A DNA stretch of 64,000 bases from Amycolatopsis jejuensis (GTDB lineage Bacteria; Actinomycetota; Actinomycetes; Mycobacteriales; Pseudonocardiaceae): assembly GCF_000717335.1 (NCBI RefSeq), contig NZ_JNYZ01000003.1, forward strand, positions 186,001 to 250,000, given 5' to 3'. Shown here piece after piece: positions 8,213 through 16,647 of the stretch. Made by a program: the position numbers and the translations under genes. The notes beneath the pieces are model-generated. The model made no database searches, was not told the origin of the DNA, and saw only the letters and a program-made list of their open reading frames with translations. The stretch's first letter is position 1; every line of letters starts with the position of its first letter.

Positions 8213-9253
8213 ATGGCGCCGACGTCACACCCGGCCGGAACCAGTCCGTGGAACGTCGCGGACGCGATCGGCAAACCGGCCGGGCAGCTGCTGCACACCA
8301 CCGATCTCGACCAGGCGTCCGCGGTGATCGCGGAGAACTACCAGCCGGGGCGGCTGCACATCGCCGCCCCGCGCCGTCCGCTGGACATGGTGATGTGGAC
8401 CAACACGCTGCCCGGCCTGCGCCTCAACTACCTGTCGTACGGCACCGACGTCGTGGTCACCGCCCCGCCCGCGGAACGTTACGTGCTGTGCCTGCCCATC
8501 ACCGGCAGTGTGCGGATCGGGTCCGCGCGCACACAGATCGAGGCGTCGGCGAACCGGCTCGGCGCCGCGATCAGCCCGGACGCCTCGGCGTTCTTCGAGA
8601 ACTGGAGCGACGACTGCCGGGTGGTCACCGCGCGGTTCGCGCCCGCTCAGCTGGAAGACCTGCTGGCGACCATGCTGGACCGGCCGCTGTCCGGGTCGAT
8701 CCAGTTCGACCTCGGGGTCGACCTGGAGGAGCCGAGCGTCCGGGCCGTGCTGCGCACGCTCACGCTCGTGCGCAACGAGCTCGACCGGCCGGACGGGATC
8801 ACGTCCGATCCGACGATGGGTACCGGGCTCGCGCGGCTCGTGATGACCGGCCTGCTGCTCGCGCAACCGCACAACTACAGCGAGCTGCTGCACCAGCCCG
8901 CGAAAACCGTGGCGCCCCGGCGGATCCGCGGGGCGATCGAGTACATGGAATCGCATCCGACGGAGATCGTCGGCGTCGCGGACCTGGCTCGGGTGGCGAA
9001 GCTGAGCGTGCGGGCGCTGGAGGCCGGGTTCCGCAAGCACGTCGGGGTACCGCCGATGGCGTACCTCCGCAAAATCCGGATGTCCGGGGCACATTCGGAA
9101 CTGCGCACTGCCGACGCGGGTGCGGACACTGCCGCGGCAATTGCCCGGCGTTGGGGATTTCACCATTATGGCCGATTCGCGACCGCGTACCGTGATCGTT
9201 ACGGCGAAGCACCTTCGGAAACGCTGCGGCAAACTGCGACCGGGCCTGCGTAA
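8213..9253 (+). CDS. AraC family transcriptional regulator
   Basis: 346-residue activator-type protein with an N-terminal AraC-binding-like (cupin) sensing domain and a C-terminal double helix-turn-helix (about residues 245-340, VADLARVAKLSVRALEAGFR and the second motif ARRWGFHHYGRFATAYRDRYG). GAGGTGA lies just upstream of the ATG; an upstream in-frame GTG at 8183 is less likely. It heads the catabolic block and is followed in the same direction by an SDR, so it may control that gene and the monooxygenase operon beyond. Inducer unknown. Confidence 0.9.
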   Translation: MAPTSHPAGTSPWNVADAIGKPAGQLLHTTDLDQASAVIAENYQPGRLHIAAPRRPLDMVMWTNTLPGLRLNYLSYGTDVVVTAPPAERYVLCLPITGSVRIGSARTQIEASANRLGAAISPDASAFFENWSDDCRVVTARFAPAQLEDLLATMLDRPLSGSIQFDLGVDLEEPSVRAVLRTLTLVRNELDRPDGITSDPTMGTGLARLVMTGLLLAQPHNYSELLHQPAKTVAPRRIRGAIEYMESHPTEIVGVADLARVAKLSVRALEAGFRKHVGVPPMAYLRKIRMSGAHSELRTADAGADTAAAIARRWGFHHYGRFATAYRDRYGEAPSETLRQTATGPA

Positions 9254-9347
9254 TCCGGCTGACGCGCAGCGGAAAAAGGCTGCAGTGACGAAAACTGGCG
9301 TACCTACGCTGACTCCACCACTTGTCACGTGGCGAGCGGGAGAGCGC

Positions 9348-9364
9348 AAAGGAGCGTCGCCTTG
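9348..9364 (+). promoter_or_regulatory. Ribosome-binding site deciding a TTG start
   Basis: AAAGGAG at 9348-9354 is followed after seven bases by TTG at 9362. An ATG or GTG further upstream in the same frame would place this Shine-Dalgarno inside the gene and add residues that SDR proteins do not have, so TTG is chosen as the start of the SDR gene. Confidence 0.7.
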
Positions 9365-10117
9365 TATACGGATCTCGAAGGCAAAGTCGTCATCGTCACC
9401 GGGGCCGGCGGCGGGATCGGCCGGGAAACCGTGAAACGGTTCGCCGACAACGGTTCGCTGGTGATCGCCACCGACGTCAACGAGGAAACCGGACACGAAA
9501 CGGTCGAGTACGCGGGCAAGGAACTCGTCACGTTCGTCGCTGCTGACGTGAGCAATGCGGATTCCATGGGACGGCTCGTCGAGCGGACCCTGGAACTGCA
9601 CGGACGGCTCGACATCGCCCACAACAACGCCGGGGTCGAGCTCAACGGCCCGCATCTCGCCGATGTCACTCCCGAACAGTTCGACCGGATCATGGCAGTG
9701 AACCTGTCCGGGGTGTTCCTTTCCATGCGCGCGGAAATTCCGGCGATGCTGAACGGGTCCGGCGGATCGATCATCAACACGTCGTCCGGGCTGGGGGTAA
9801 AGGGGTTCGCCGGGCAATCCTCTTACGTGGCTTCGAAACACGGCGTGCTCGGACTGACCAAGACGGCCGCGCTCGAATACGCCGCGCAGGACGTACGGGT
9901 GAACGCTGTGATGCCCGGGGTGGTGCGGACGCCGATGGTGGAAGCCATCGAAGCGGAAGTGCCCGGGTTCATCGACATGGTGACGGCAAAACATCCCATG
10001 GGACGTCTTGCCACTCCCGGGGACATCGCGAATGCCGTGCTGTGGCTGGCTTCCGAACAATCGGCGTTCGTGTCCGGGGCGGCCATTGCCGTGGACGGCG
10101 CGCTGCTCGCCGGGTGA
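9362..10117 (+). CDS. SDR family oxidoreductase
   Basis: 251-residue classical short-chain dehydrogenase starting at TTG. It reads LYTDLEGKVVIVTGAGGGIG at the N-terminus, NNAGVEL, NTSSGLG, the catalytic YVASK and a C-terminal AVDGALLAG. The acidic residue after the second strand (ATDVNEE) points to NAD(H) rather than NADP(H). It lies between the AraC regulator and the monooxygenase operon, suggesting alcohol/ketone interconversion in the same pathway. Confidence 0.92.
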   Translation: MYTDLEGKVVIVTGAGGGIGRETVKRFADNGSLVIATDVNEETGHETVEYAGKELVTFVAADVSNADSMGRLVERTLELHGRLDIAHNNAGVELNGPHLADVTPEQFDRIMAVNLSGVFLSMRAEIPAMLNGSGGSIINTSSGLGVKGFAGQSSYVASKHGVLGLTKTAALEYAAQDVRVNAVMPGVVRTPMVEAIEAEVPGFIDMVTAKHPMGRLATPGDIANAVLWLASEQSAFVSGAAIAVDGALLAG

Positions 10118-10187
10118 CGCGAAAACAGGCACCTGCTCGGCGGTAATCGGCGGGTTCGCGTTCCGGTGCCGTTCCTATGCTCGGCAC

Positions 10188-11267
10188 ATGGTCAAATCAT
10201 GGTTGTTCGACATCTTCAACTATCCGCACGATCCGCGGCCCGAAGGCTTCGATCCCGAGCTGGCACAAGAAGAATTCGACTGGCACCTGGAAACCTGGAC
10301 CGGCGCGGAAGAACTCGGCTACGACGGGATCTTCTTCTCCGAACACCATTTCACCGCCTACAACATGAGCCCGTCGCCGAATCTTCTCGTTTCGGCGGTG
10401 GCCCAGCGGACGAACACGATGCACCTCGGCGTGATGTGCAATGTCACGGCATTCCACCATCCCCGGCGGCTGGCCGAGGAAACGGCCATGCTCGACTACC
10501 TGACCCACGGCCGCCTCGAAGTCGGGCTCGGCCGGGGCGCCGACGATCTCGAATTCAAGAAGGAGGGTTTCCCGCTCGAGGACACGCGGGCGTGGTTCGA
10601 GGAGTCCCTCGAACTCATGCACCAGGCGTGGGAAAAGCCGCGTTTCACCCACCACGGCCGGTTTTTCGACTACCAGGACACCGCACTCTACCCACGGCCG
10701 CTGCACCAGCCCCGGGTCTGGATCACCGCGCTGAGCCCGTCCACGGTGAGCTGGGCAGCGGCCAAGGGGTACCGGATGGCCATCTCGTTCCTGCCCGCGT
10801 CCGGGCTCGCGGACATGCGCAAGGCGTACGACGAGGCCGCGCGAGCCGCCGGACGCACGCCCACCGCGGACGACGTCGCGATGCTGCGCAACGTCTTCGT
10901 GGCCGACACCGACGAGCAAGCGCGCGAAATCGCGGAACCGGCGCTGGACCACGTTTTCCGGCTGTACAAGGAAGCCGCGGTACCCGAGGACGTCGAGCAC
11001 ATGGCGAAAGGGTACGAGGCGTACTCGTCGTTCTTCCGCCCGTTCGTTTCCGGCGGCGGGGTGACGTTCGAAGACCTGCAGGCGGCCGGAATCGTGATCG
11101 TCGGGTCCCCGGAATCGGTGCGGGACCAGCTGGTCGCGCAGACCTCCGAGGTCGGCTGCGGGCACCTGCTCAACTGGTTCTCCTTCGGCGCGCTGACCAA
11201 GGAGCAGACCCAGCGCTCGGTCGAGCTGTTCGCGAAGGAAGTCGCCCCCGCCCTGCGCGCGGTCTGA
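10188..11267 (+). CDS. LLM class flavin-dependent monooxygenase
   Basis: 359-residue luciferase-like TIM-barrel oxidoreductase. Hallmarks: EELGYDGIFFSEHHF near the N-terminus, NLLVSAVAQRTNTMHLG, LDYLTHGRLEVGLGRG and a C-terminal LLNWFSFGALTKEQ. Group members use reduced FMN supplied by a flavin reductase, or F420; the flavin reductase encoded six genes downstream makes FMNH2 use likely. First gene of a tight operon and followed by a second, divergent family member, so the two may act on successive intermediates or as a pair. Confidence 0.9.
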   Translation: MVKSWLFDIFNYPHDPRPEGFDPELAQEEFDWHLETWTGAEELGYDGIFFSEHHFTAYNMSPSPNLLVSAVAQRTNTMHLGVMCNVTAFHHPRRLAEETAMLDYLTHGRLEVGLGRGADDLEFKKEGFPLEDTRAWFEESLELMHQAWEKPRFTHHGRFFDYQDTALYPRPLHQPRVWITALSPSTVSWAAAKGYRMAISFLPASGLADMRKAYDEAARAAGRTPTADDVAMLRNVFVADTDEQAREIAEPALDHVFRLYKEAAVPEDVEHMAKGYEAYSSFFRPFVSGGGVTFEDLQAAGIVIVGSPESVRDQLVAQTSEVGCGHLLNWFSFGALTKEQTQRSVELFAKEVAPALRAV

Positions 11268-11288
11268 CCCGAGAAAGCAGACGAGGCA

Positions 11289-12428
11289 ATGAAGTTCTCC
11301 TTTCTGTGCTCCCAAATCTATGGCGACACCGAGCACTACCGGACCCAGAAGAGCTGGCCGGTGCCGCCCGCCCGCTACCGCCCGGCGATCGGTGAGCGGT
11401 CCACCGATTTCGCGCTCGACCAGGCTGCGCTGGCCGAGGAGCTGGGTTTCGACATGGTGAGCGTGTCCGAACACCACTACTGGCCGTCGCTGCCGAGCCC
11501 CAATCCCGCGGTGCTCGCCGCGGCGCTCACCCAGCGTACGAGCCGGGTGCGGATCGGGTGGATGGGTCCGCTGGTCTCGATCGCCAATCCCGTCCGGATC
11601 GCCGAGGAAGCGGCCATGCTCGACCAGCTCAGCCACGGCCGGCTCGAGTTGCTGCTGCTGCGGGGAACGCCCAACGAATTCGTTTCCTACAACGTGAATC
11701 CGGCCGAGACCCGCGGCCGGACGCAAGAGGCGACCGAGCTGATCGTGAAGGCCCTCACCGAACCGCAGCCGTTCGGCTGGCAGGGCCGGTATTACCAATA
11801 CCCCACGATTTCGTTGTGGCCCGGTGTTTCGCAGCAGCCGCGGCCGCCGATTTACGGGTCGGGGAACAGTCCCGAGTCCGTGCGTTACGCCGCTGCGCGT
11901 GGGTACAAGATCGGTATTTCGTTCTATCCTGCGCAGTTGACCGCGAAGCTCGTTCAGTCCTATCAGGACGCTTGTGCGGAAGCCGGACGTACGACGACTG
12001 CTGCCGATGTGCTTTACCGCGCGCATGTCACAGTTGCCGAAATCGAACGTGACGCCAAAGCGTTGGCGTCACGGTATTACGGCGAAGGTGGTCTCGGTCA
12101 GGCAGCGGCGCTCATGGGGCGCGGTGCGACTGTCGCATCCGAACTCCGGCCGCCGACGGAATTGGGGACCGACGCGGACGGGAAGAAAGCCGGTGCGGCG
12201 GGATTCGCGCTCGGCAAGCTCGATTTCGCCGGTACTCCGGAAAGTGTGGTGGAGCAGTTGACCGAATTCGCCTCGATATCGGGCGTCGGGTTGCTGGATC
12301 TCGGCTTCTCCGGCGGCGGGCTCACCGAGGCCGAACGGGACCGTAGCCTCCGGCTGTTCGGCGAGGAAGTGCTGCCGAAACTGCGACACCTCGGTGCCCC
12401 GGACGAGGAGTACGCCGATGCTCACTGA
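11289..12428 (+). CDS. LLM class flavin-dependent monooxygenase (second copy)
   Basis: 379-residue luciferase-like protein with EELGFDMVSVSEHHYWPS, PNPAVLAAALTQRTSRVRIG and LDQLSHGRLELLLLRG. It is clearly different in sequence from the copy just upstream rather than a recent duplicate. The stop overlaps the ATG of the following hydrolase by 11 bases, showing translational coupling. Likely substrate chemistry is monooxygenation or Baeyer-Villiger-type oxidation; the substrate is unknown. Confidence 0.9.
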   Translation: MKFSFLCSQIYGDTEHYRTQKSWPVPPARYRPAIGERSTDFALDQAALAEELGFDMVSVSEHHYWPSLPSPNPAVLAAALTQRTSRVRIGWMGPLVSIANPVRIAEEAAMLDQLSHGRLELLLLRGTPNEFVSYNVNPAETRGRTQEATELIVKALTEPQPFGWQGRYYQYPTISLWPGVSQQPRPPIYGSGNSPESVRYAAARGYKIGISFYPAQLTAKLVQSYQDACAEAGRTTTAADVLYRAHVTVAEIERDAKALASRYYGEGGLGQAAALMGRGATVASELRPPTELGTDADGKKAGAAGFALGKLDFAGTPESVVEQLTEFASISGVGLLDLGFSGGGLTEAERDRSLRLFGEEVLPKLRHLGAPDEEYADAH

Positions 12429-13200
12429 AGCCAGCGTGCACGTCGACGGTTTCGACATCCGTTACCGCACCGCCGGAACCGGCGACCCATTGGTGTTCCT
12501 GCACGGTGCGGGTGGACCGGCACCGGCGCGGACGCACGAGATCCTTGCACAGGACTTCCGCGTGATCCTCTTCGAGATGCCCGGCTTCGGCGGTTCCCCG
12601 GCCAACTCGCGGCACACGCACGCAGCACAGCTCGCCGACACAATGCATGAAGCGGCGAAGCAGGTCGCAGGCGGGCGTTACACCTTGATCGGGACTTCGT
12701 TCGGCAGCCGGATCGCGTCGTGGCTGGCAGTGCGGCACGCCACCGAAATCGATGCGCTCGTGCTCCTCGCACCCACCGGAATCCTGCCGGACGGGTTCCG
12801 CCCGCCGACCGTCGAAACGATGCTCGGCAGCCGCGCCGGGCTGTACGCGCATCCCGAGCAGATCGAGATGCGGCCGCAGCTCAGCCGGGAAACCGCGGTG
12901 CGGCAGGCCGAGGTCGTCGGACGCCTGCTGACTCCCCGTGACGAGGAACTCGAGGACGCCTACCGCACCCTTTCGGTGCCCACCCTGTTGCTGTTCGGCA
13001 CCGAGGATCGGCGCATTCCGCCGGATCTTGCTCGCCGTTACCTCGAATTGAACCCGGAGTTCGCCATGCTGTTCGTTTACGACGCGGCCCATGTCCTGGA
13101 AGAAGAACGACCCGAGGCCACCGCGGATGCGATCGGCGCATTTGCCCGGCACCGGCTGGGATTCGTGGTCAACCACTCGGACAACCGGGTGTTCCCGTGA
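12418..13200 (+). CDS. Alpha/beta hydrolase
   Basis: 260-residue alpha/beta-fold hydrolase. Visible: oxyanion motif FLHGAGGPAP, nucleophile elbow GTSFGSR with the catalytic Ser, LLFGTEDRRIPP bearing the acid and a terminal AAHVLEEERPEA with the His. The ATG lies inside the end of the upstream monooxygenase, and an upstream ATG at 12394 would overlap even further. Family members of this look cleave esters, lactones or C-C bonds, a natural follow-up to a monooxygenase that makes esters or lactones. Confidence 0.88.
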   Translation: MLTEASVHVDGFDIRYRTAGTGDPLVFLHGAGGPAPARTHEILAQDFRVILFEMPGFGGSPANSRHTHAAQLADTMHEAAKQVAGGRYTLIGTSFGSRIASWLAVRHATEIDALVLLAPTGILPDGFRPPTVETMLGSRAGLYAHPEQIEMRPQLSRETAVRQAEVVGRLLTPRDEELEDAYRTLSVPTLLLFGTEDRRIPPDLARRYLELNPEFAMLFVYDAAHVLEEERPEATADAIGAFARHRLGFVVNHSDNRVFP

Positions 13201-13883
13201 CCGGGCGGCTCGCGGGCAAGACCGCGCTCGTCACCGGAGCGGCCAGCGGAATCGGCGCCGCCGTCGCCGAACTGTTCGCCGCCGAGGGGGCGAAAGTGAT
13301 CGCCACCGATGTCCGGCCCCAGCCGGGCATTGTCGAGCTGGACGTATCGTCCGAAGAGGACTGGCGGGCCGTACTGTCCGGAGTGGACAGCCTCGACATC
13401 CTCGTGAACAACGCGGGAATCGGGGAAGGGCAAGGAATTGCCGACACCGACCTGTCGACCTACCACCGGGTCATCTCGATCACGCAGACCGGCGTGCTGC
13501 TCGGAATGCGCGAGGCAATTCCGCGGATGCCGTCAGGTGGCTCGATCGTCAACATCTGCTCGATCTGGGGCGTCGCAGCGGTTCCCGGGCTGGCGGCGTA
13601 TCACGCGGCCAAGGGCGCGGTGCGGATGCTCACCAAGAATGCCGCGGTCACCTACGCACCGGACGGCATCCGGGTCAACGCGGTCTACCCTGGCTTCGTC
13701 GACACTCCGCTGACGCAGGGCAACGACCCGGCCGCGAACGCCGCGATCATCGGCGTCACGCCCCTCGGTCGCGCCGCGCAGCCGGTCGAAATTGCCTACG
13801 GCTGCCTGTTTCTCGCGTCCGATGAGGCCAGTTTCGTGACCGGTGCCGACCTCGCCATCGACGGCGGGTACCTCGCCCGCTGA
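13197..13883 (+). CDS. SDR family oxidoreductase
   Basis: 228-residue short-chain dehydrogenase starting at GTG that overlaps the preceding stop (GTGA). TGAASGIGAAVAELFAAEGA, NNAGIGEG, NICSIWG, YHAAK and a final TGADLAIDGGYLAR are all in place. It is somewhat shorter than the 250-residue average because a segment between strands B and D is missing, but the active site is intact. Operonic with hydrolase and bicupin genes. Confidence 0.92.
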   Translation: MTGRLAGKTALVTGAASGIGAAVAELFAAEGAKVIATDVRPQPGIVELDVSSEEDWRAVLSGVDSLDILVNNAGIGEGQGIADTDLSTYHRVISITQTGVLLGMREAIPRMPSGGSIVNICSIWGVAAVPGLAAYHAAKGAVRMLTKNAAVTYAPDGIRVNAVYPGFVDTPLTQGNDPAANAAIIGVTPLGRAAQPVEIAYGCLFLASDEASFVTGADLAIDGGYLAR

Positions 13884-13896
13884 AAGGAAATCCGCA

Positions 13897-14667
13897 ATGG
13901 ACTTCGTCCGCAGGTTCGAGCCCGACCGGCTCGCGCGGGACCGGTTCGACCATCAGCCGCTTGCCGACCTGGAGAGCTGCCTGATCGAAGGCGTCCGCAT
14001 GCCAGGCGGCTCCACGGGGTACGCGCGGCATCGGCACGAGGCCGCCGACCAGCTGTACTACGTGCTCGAAGGCCGGATGTCGCTGGACCTCAACGGGACG
14101 CCGTACGACGTCGAGGCCGGTTCCGTCGTCTTCATCCCCGCCGGGACACCGCACCACAACGAGAATCCGCACTCCGCCACGGAACTGCACATCGACGTGA
14201 TGCTCCCACCTCCGCCGCGCGGCGTCCCGCTCGCCACCCCCGCCGGACCGGACGAACGGGGCGGCCCCGGCACCGGGTACGTCCGCGCTGTCGCCGACCT
14301 GCCGAGCCGCGAGGCATTGCCCGGTTTCCACATGCACATTCTGGCCGACCGGCAGACCGAAAGCGGGCGGGCGTCGTTCCGGCTGGCGAACGTCGAGGCG
14401 GGCTCTCCCGGAACTCCGTGGCACATCCACGATTTCGACCAGATCTACTTCATCCTCGAAGGCGCGCTGGACATCGACATCGCCGACCGGCATTACCGTG
14501 CCACGCAAAACGACCTCGTCGTACTGCCTGCCGGGGTCCCGCACCGCAACCACAACGCCGGACCGGGTCAGGAAAGCCACCTCGTGCTGCTGGTACCCGA
14601 ACCGGAACCCGGCACCGAGCTCGACCGGGAAGTCGAGTTCGCCGCGACCGGCCGCAGTTTCGGCTGA
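13897..14667 (+). CDS. Bicupin protein, possible dioxygenase
   Basis: 256-residue protein with two cupin domains. The first (about residues 30-105) has HRHEAADQLYYVLEG and PAGTPHHNEN; the second (about 165-240) has WHIHDFDQIYFILEG and PAGVPHRNHNAG. Each has the two-His/Glu/His pattern that can hold a metal. Bicupins include quercetin and gentisate dioxygenases, but also isomerases and storage-type proteins, so a ring- or C-C-cleaving dioxygenase is possible and not proven. AAAGGA precedes the ATG 13 bp after the SDR stop. Confidence 0.85.
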   Translation: MDFVRRFEPDRLARDRFDHQPLADLESCLIEGVRMPGGSTGYARHRHEAADQLYYVLEGRMSLDLNGTPYDVEAGSVVFIPAGTPHHNENPHSATELHIDVMLPPPPRGVPLATPAGPDERGGPGTGYVRAVADLPSREALPGFHMHILADRQTESGRASFRLANVEAGSPGTPWHIHDFDQIYFILEGALDIDIADRHYRATQNDLVVLPAGVPHRNHNAGPGQESHLVLLVPEPEPGTELDREVEFAATGRSFG

Positions 14668-14687
14668 CACAGAAGGGAACCGCCGCC

Positions 14688-15491
14688 ATGGCATTGATCA
14701 CTGTGGACGGTGCCGTCCGTCTGAACTACCGGATCGCCGGTACCGGACCGGTGCTGGTGTTCCACCCCGGCTTCGGCAACAACCTCGACATGTGGAACTG
14801 GCTCGTCCGCGAGCTGGCGCCGCACCGCACGTGCGTGACCTTCGACCCGCGCGGCCACGGACTGTCGGACAAACCCGACTCCGAATACACCCTTGACGAA
14901 CTCGCCGCCGACACGAATGCGTTGATCGAAGGTCTCGGCCTCACCGACGTCACCTTGGTCGGCCATTCTCTCGGCGGCGCCGTCGCCTTCCAGACCGCAT
15001 TGAAACACAATGGCGGCAACCGGATTACCCGGCTCGCATTGCTCGCGCCCGCACTCCCCACCTTCGTGGCCTTCGACGACATCGGTGTCCCCCGCGAAGC
15101 GTTTGCCGGAATGCAGCAGGGACTTTCCGACGGAATCGTACCCATGGCCCTTGGCATGACCGGCGTGTTCTTCCACCAGACCGACGAAACGACGGCGCAC
15201 TGGTTACTGCAGAAGTGTCTCGAAATGCCGATCCACCTTGCCGAACGGTACTTCGCCCAGCTCGGCACCATCGACTTCCGTCCGGTGCTGGCCGAGCTCG
15301 GCCTTCCGGTGCTGGCCGCATGGGGCGACCACGACCAGATGGCCGACCTGCGGTGGGTGCCCTGGCTGCGCGAGGCGAACCTGCCCGGCTGGTCGGTGGA
15401 AACGCTGCCGGACAGCGGCCACGGAATGATGGTGGACGAACCCGCGCGCCTGGCGCAGCTCCTGCGAGACTTCAGCGGGAGCAAGCCATGA
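14688..15491 (+). CDS. Alpha/beta hydrolase
   Basis: 267-residue alpha/beta hydrolase with VFHPGFGNNLDMW, DPRGHGLSDKP, nucleophile elbow GHSLGGA, WGDHDQMAD with the acid, and DSGHGMMVDEP with the His. This pattern is close to 3-oxoadipate enol-lactonase and meta-cleavage hydrolases, but the exact substrate is open. AAGGGAA precedes the ATG; its stop overlaps the next start as ATGA. Confidence 0.9.
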   Translation: MALITVDGAVRLNYRIAGTGPVLVFHPGFGNNLDMWNWLVRELAPHRTCVTFDPRGHGLSDKPDSEYTLDELAADTNALIEGLGLTDVTLVGHSLGGAVAFQTALKHNGGNRITRLALLAPALPTFVAFDDIGVPREAFAGMQQGLSDGIVPMALGMTGVFFHQTDETTAHWLLQKCLEMPIHLAERYFAQLGTIDFRPVLAELGLPVLAAWGDHDQMADLRWVPWLREANLPGWSVETLPDSGHGMMVDEPARLAQLLRDFSGSKP

Positions 15492-15967
15492 CCGACGCTT
15501 TTCTTGACGTGATGGCCGCAGTACCGACGCCGGTTTCCGTCGTGACCGCAATGGACGGCACGCGCCCGCACGGCACGACGGTCAGCGCATTCGCCTCCCT
15601 TTCCCTCGACCCGCCAATGGTTCTCGTCGCCCTGGACCGCGGTTCCGACCTGCTGAAGATAGTTCGCGAACAGCGCAGGTGCGGCTTGAACGTACTCGCT
15701 TGCGCACAATCCGATCTCGCTAAAGTCTTCGCCCGCAAAGGCGCCGCGAAATTCACCGGTGTGCGATGGTACAGCGAAGACGGACTACCACGACTCGACG
15801 GCGTTTGCGGCTGGCTTTCCTGCAACGTGGCCGATCTCGTCGACGGCGGTGATCACGTCGTGGCACTGGGTACAGTCATCTCGGCGCAGGTCGGGAATCC
15901 GGCGCCACTGACATATCACGCGCGGGAGTTCGGCACCCACATCGCACTGGACAGAGCGGTCCGGTGA
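15488..15967 (+). CDS. Flavin reductase family protein
   Basis: 159-residue flavin reductase-like protein (split barrel, FMN-binding) with PTPVSVVTAMDGTRPHGTTVSAFASLSLDPP at its N-terminus, the standard family signature split over two strands. Members reduce FMN with NAD(P)H for two-component monooxygenases, and it is operonic with two luciferase-like oxygenases, its likely partners. ATGA overlap with the hydrolase upstream and GTGA overlap with ribB downstream. Confidence 0.92.
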   Translation: MTDAFLDVMAAVPTPVSVVTAMDGTRPHGTTVSAFASLSLDPPMVLVALDRGSDLLKIVREQRRCGLNVLACAQSDLAKVFARKGAAKFTGVRWYSEDGLPRLDGVCGWLSCNVADLVDGGDHVVALGTVISAQVGNPAPLTYHAREFGTHIALDRAVR

Positions 15968-16647
15968 CCGTACGAAAAGCTGTCGAAACCCTCGCCGCAG
16001 CCGGAATGGTCGTGGTGATCGACGACGCCGACCGCGAGAACGAAGGCGACCTCATTGCGGCGGCGGAATCCGTGACCGAGGAGCACCTGGCGTTCCTGGT
16101 TCAGCACACCACCGGAATCATTTGCGTGCCGATGCCGCCGGAACGGTGTACTGTCCTCGACCTCCCGCAAATGGTGGCTGACAACACCGACCCGCACAGC
16201 ACCGCATTCACGATCAGCGTCGACCACGTCAGCACCGGAACCGGAGTGTCCGCTGCCGATCGGGCAACGACTGTGCGTGCCCTCGCCGATCCACTCACCA
16301 ACCCGGCCCAGCTACGTCGTCCTGGGCACGTTTTCCCGTTGAAGGCAAGGGAAGGCGGAGTCCTCACGCGGCCCGGGCACACCGAGGCAGCCGTCGACCT
16401 GACGCGACTCGCGGGGATGAGCGGGGTCGCCGTGATCGGAGAACTTGTGGCTCCCGGCGGCAGAATGCTACGCGGCCAAGCGCTGACGGATTTCGCCGCC
16501 GAGCACAGTCTTCCGGTGCTCACCGTCGCCGACCTCATCCGGTACCGGCGGTCCGTCGAGCAGGCGCCGGAGGCGGAGAACGTGCGATATCTGTCCACCA
16601 AACCAGAACGGCTCGGGCGCCTGCTGAACCTGCGGAGGAGCAGTTGA
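15964..16647 (+). CDS. ribB: 3,4-dihydroxy-2-butanone-4-phosphate synthase
   Basis: 227-residue monofunctional RibB, starting at GTG overlapping the upstream stop. It makes the four-carbon riboflavin precursor from ribulose 5-phosphate. Conserved active-site blocks are present: DDADRENEGDL, TTGIICVPM, GVSAADRATTVRA, RPGHVFPL and GGVLTRPGHTEAAVDL. No GTP cyclohydrolase II domain is fused, unlike the usual actinobacterial ribBA. Its place right after a flavin reductase in a monooxygenase operon suggests extra flavin supply for the pathway, not housekeeping biosynthesis. Confidence 0.93.
   Translation: MTVRKAVETLAAAGMVVVIDDADRENEGDLIAAAESVTEEHLAFLVQHTTGIICVPMPPERCTVLDLPQMVADNTDPHSTAFTISVDHVSTGTGVSAADRATTVRALADPLTNPAQLRRPGHVFPLKAREGGVLTRPGHTEAAVDLTRLAGMSGVAVIGELVAPGGRMLRGQALTDFAAEHSLPVLTVADLIRYRRSVEQAPEAENVRYLSTKPERLGRLLNLRRSS

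Noticed and set aside
6211..8301. 696-residue minus-strand open frame, and similar long ones at 8225-10132 and 10197-12026
   Set aside because: Antisense shadows of well-recognised oxidoreductase, AraC, SDR and monooxygenase genes; no motifs of their own.
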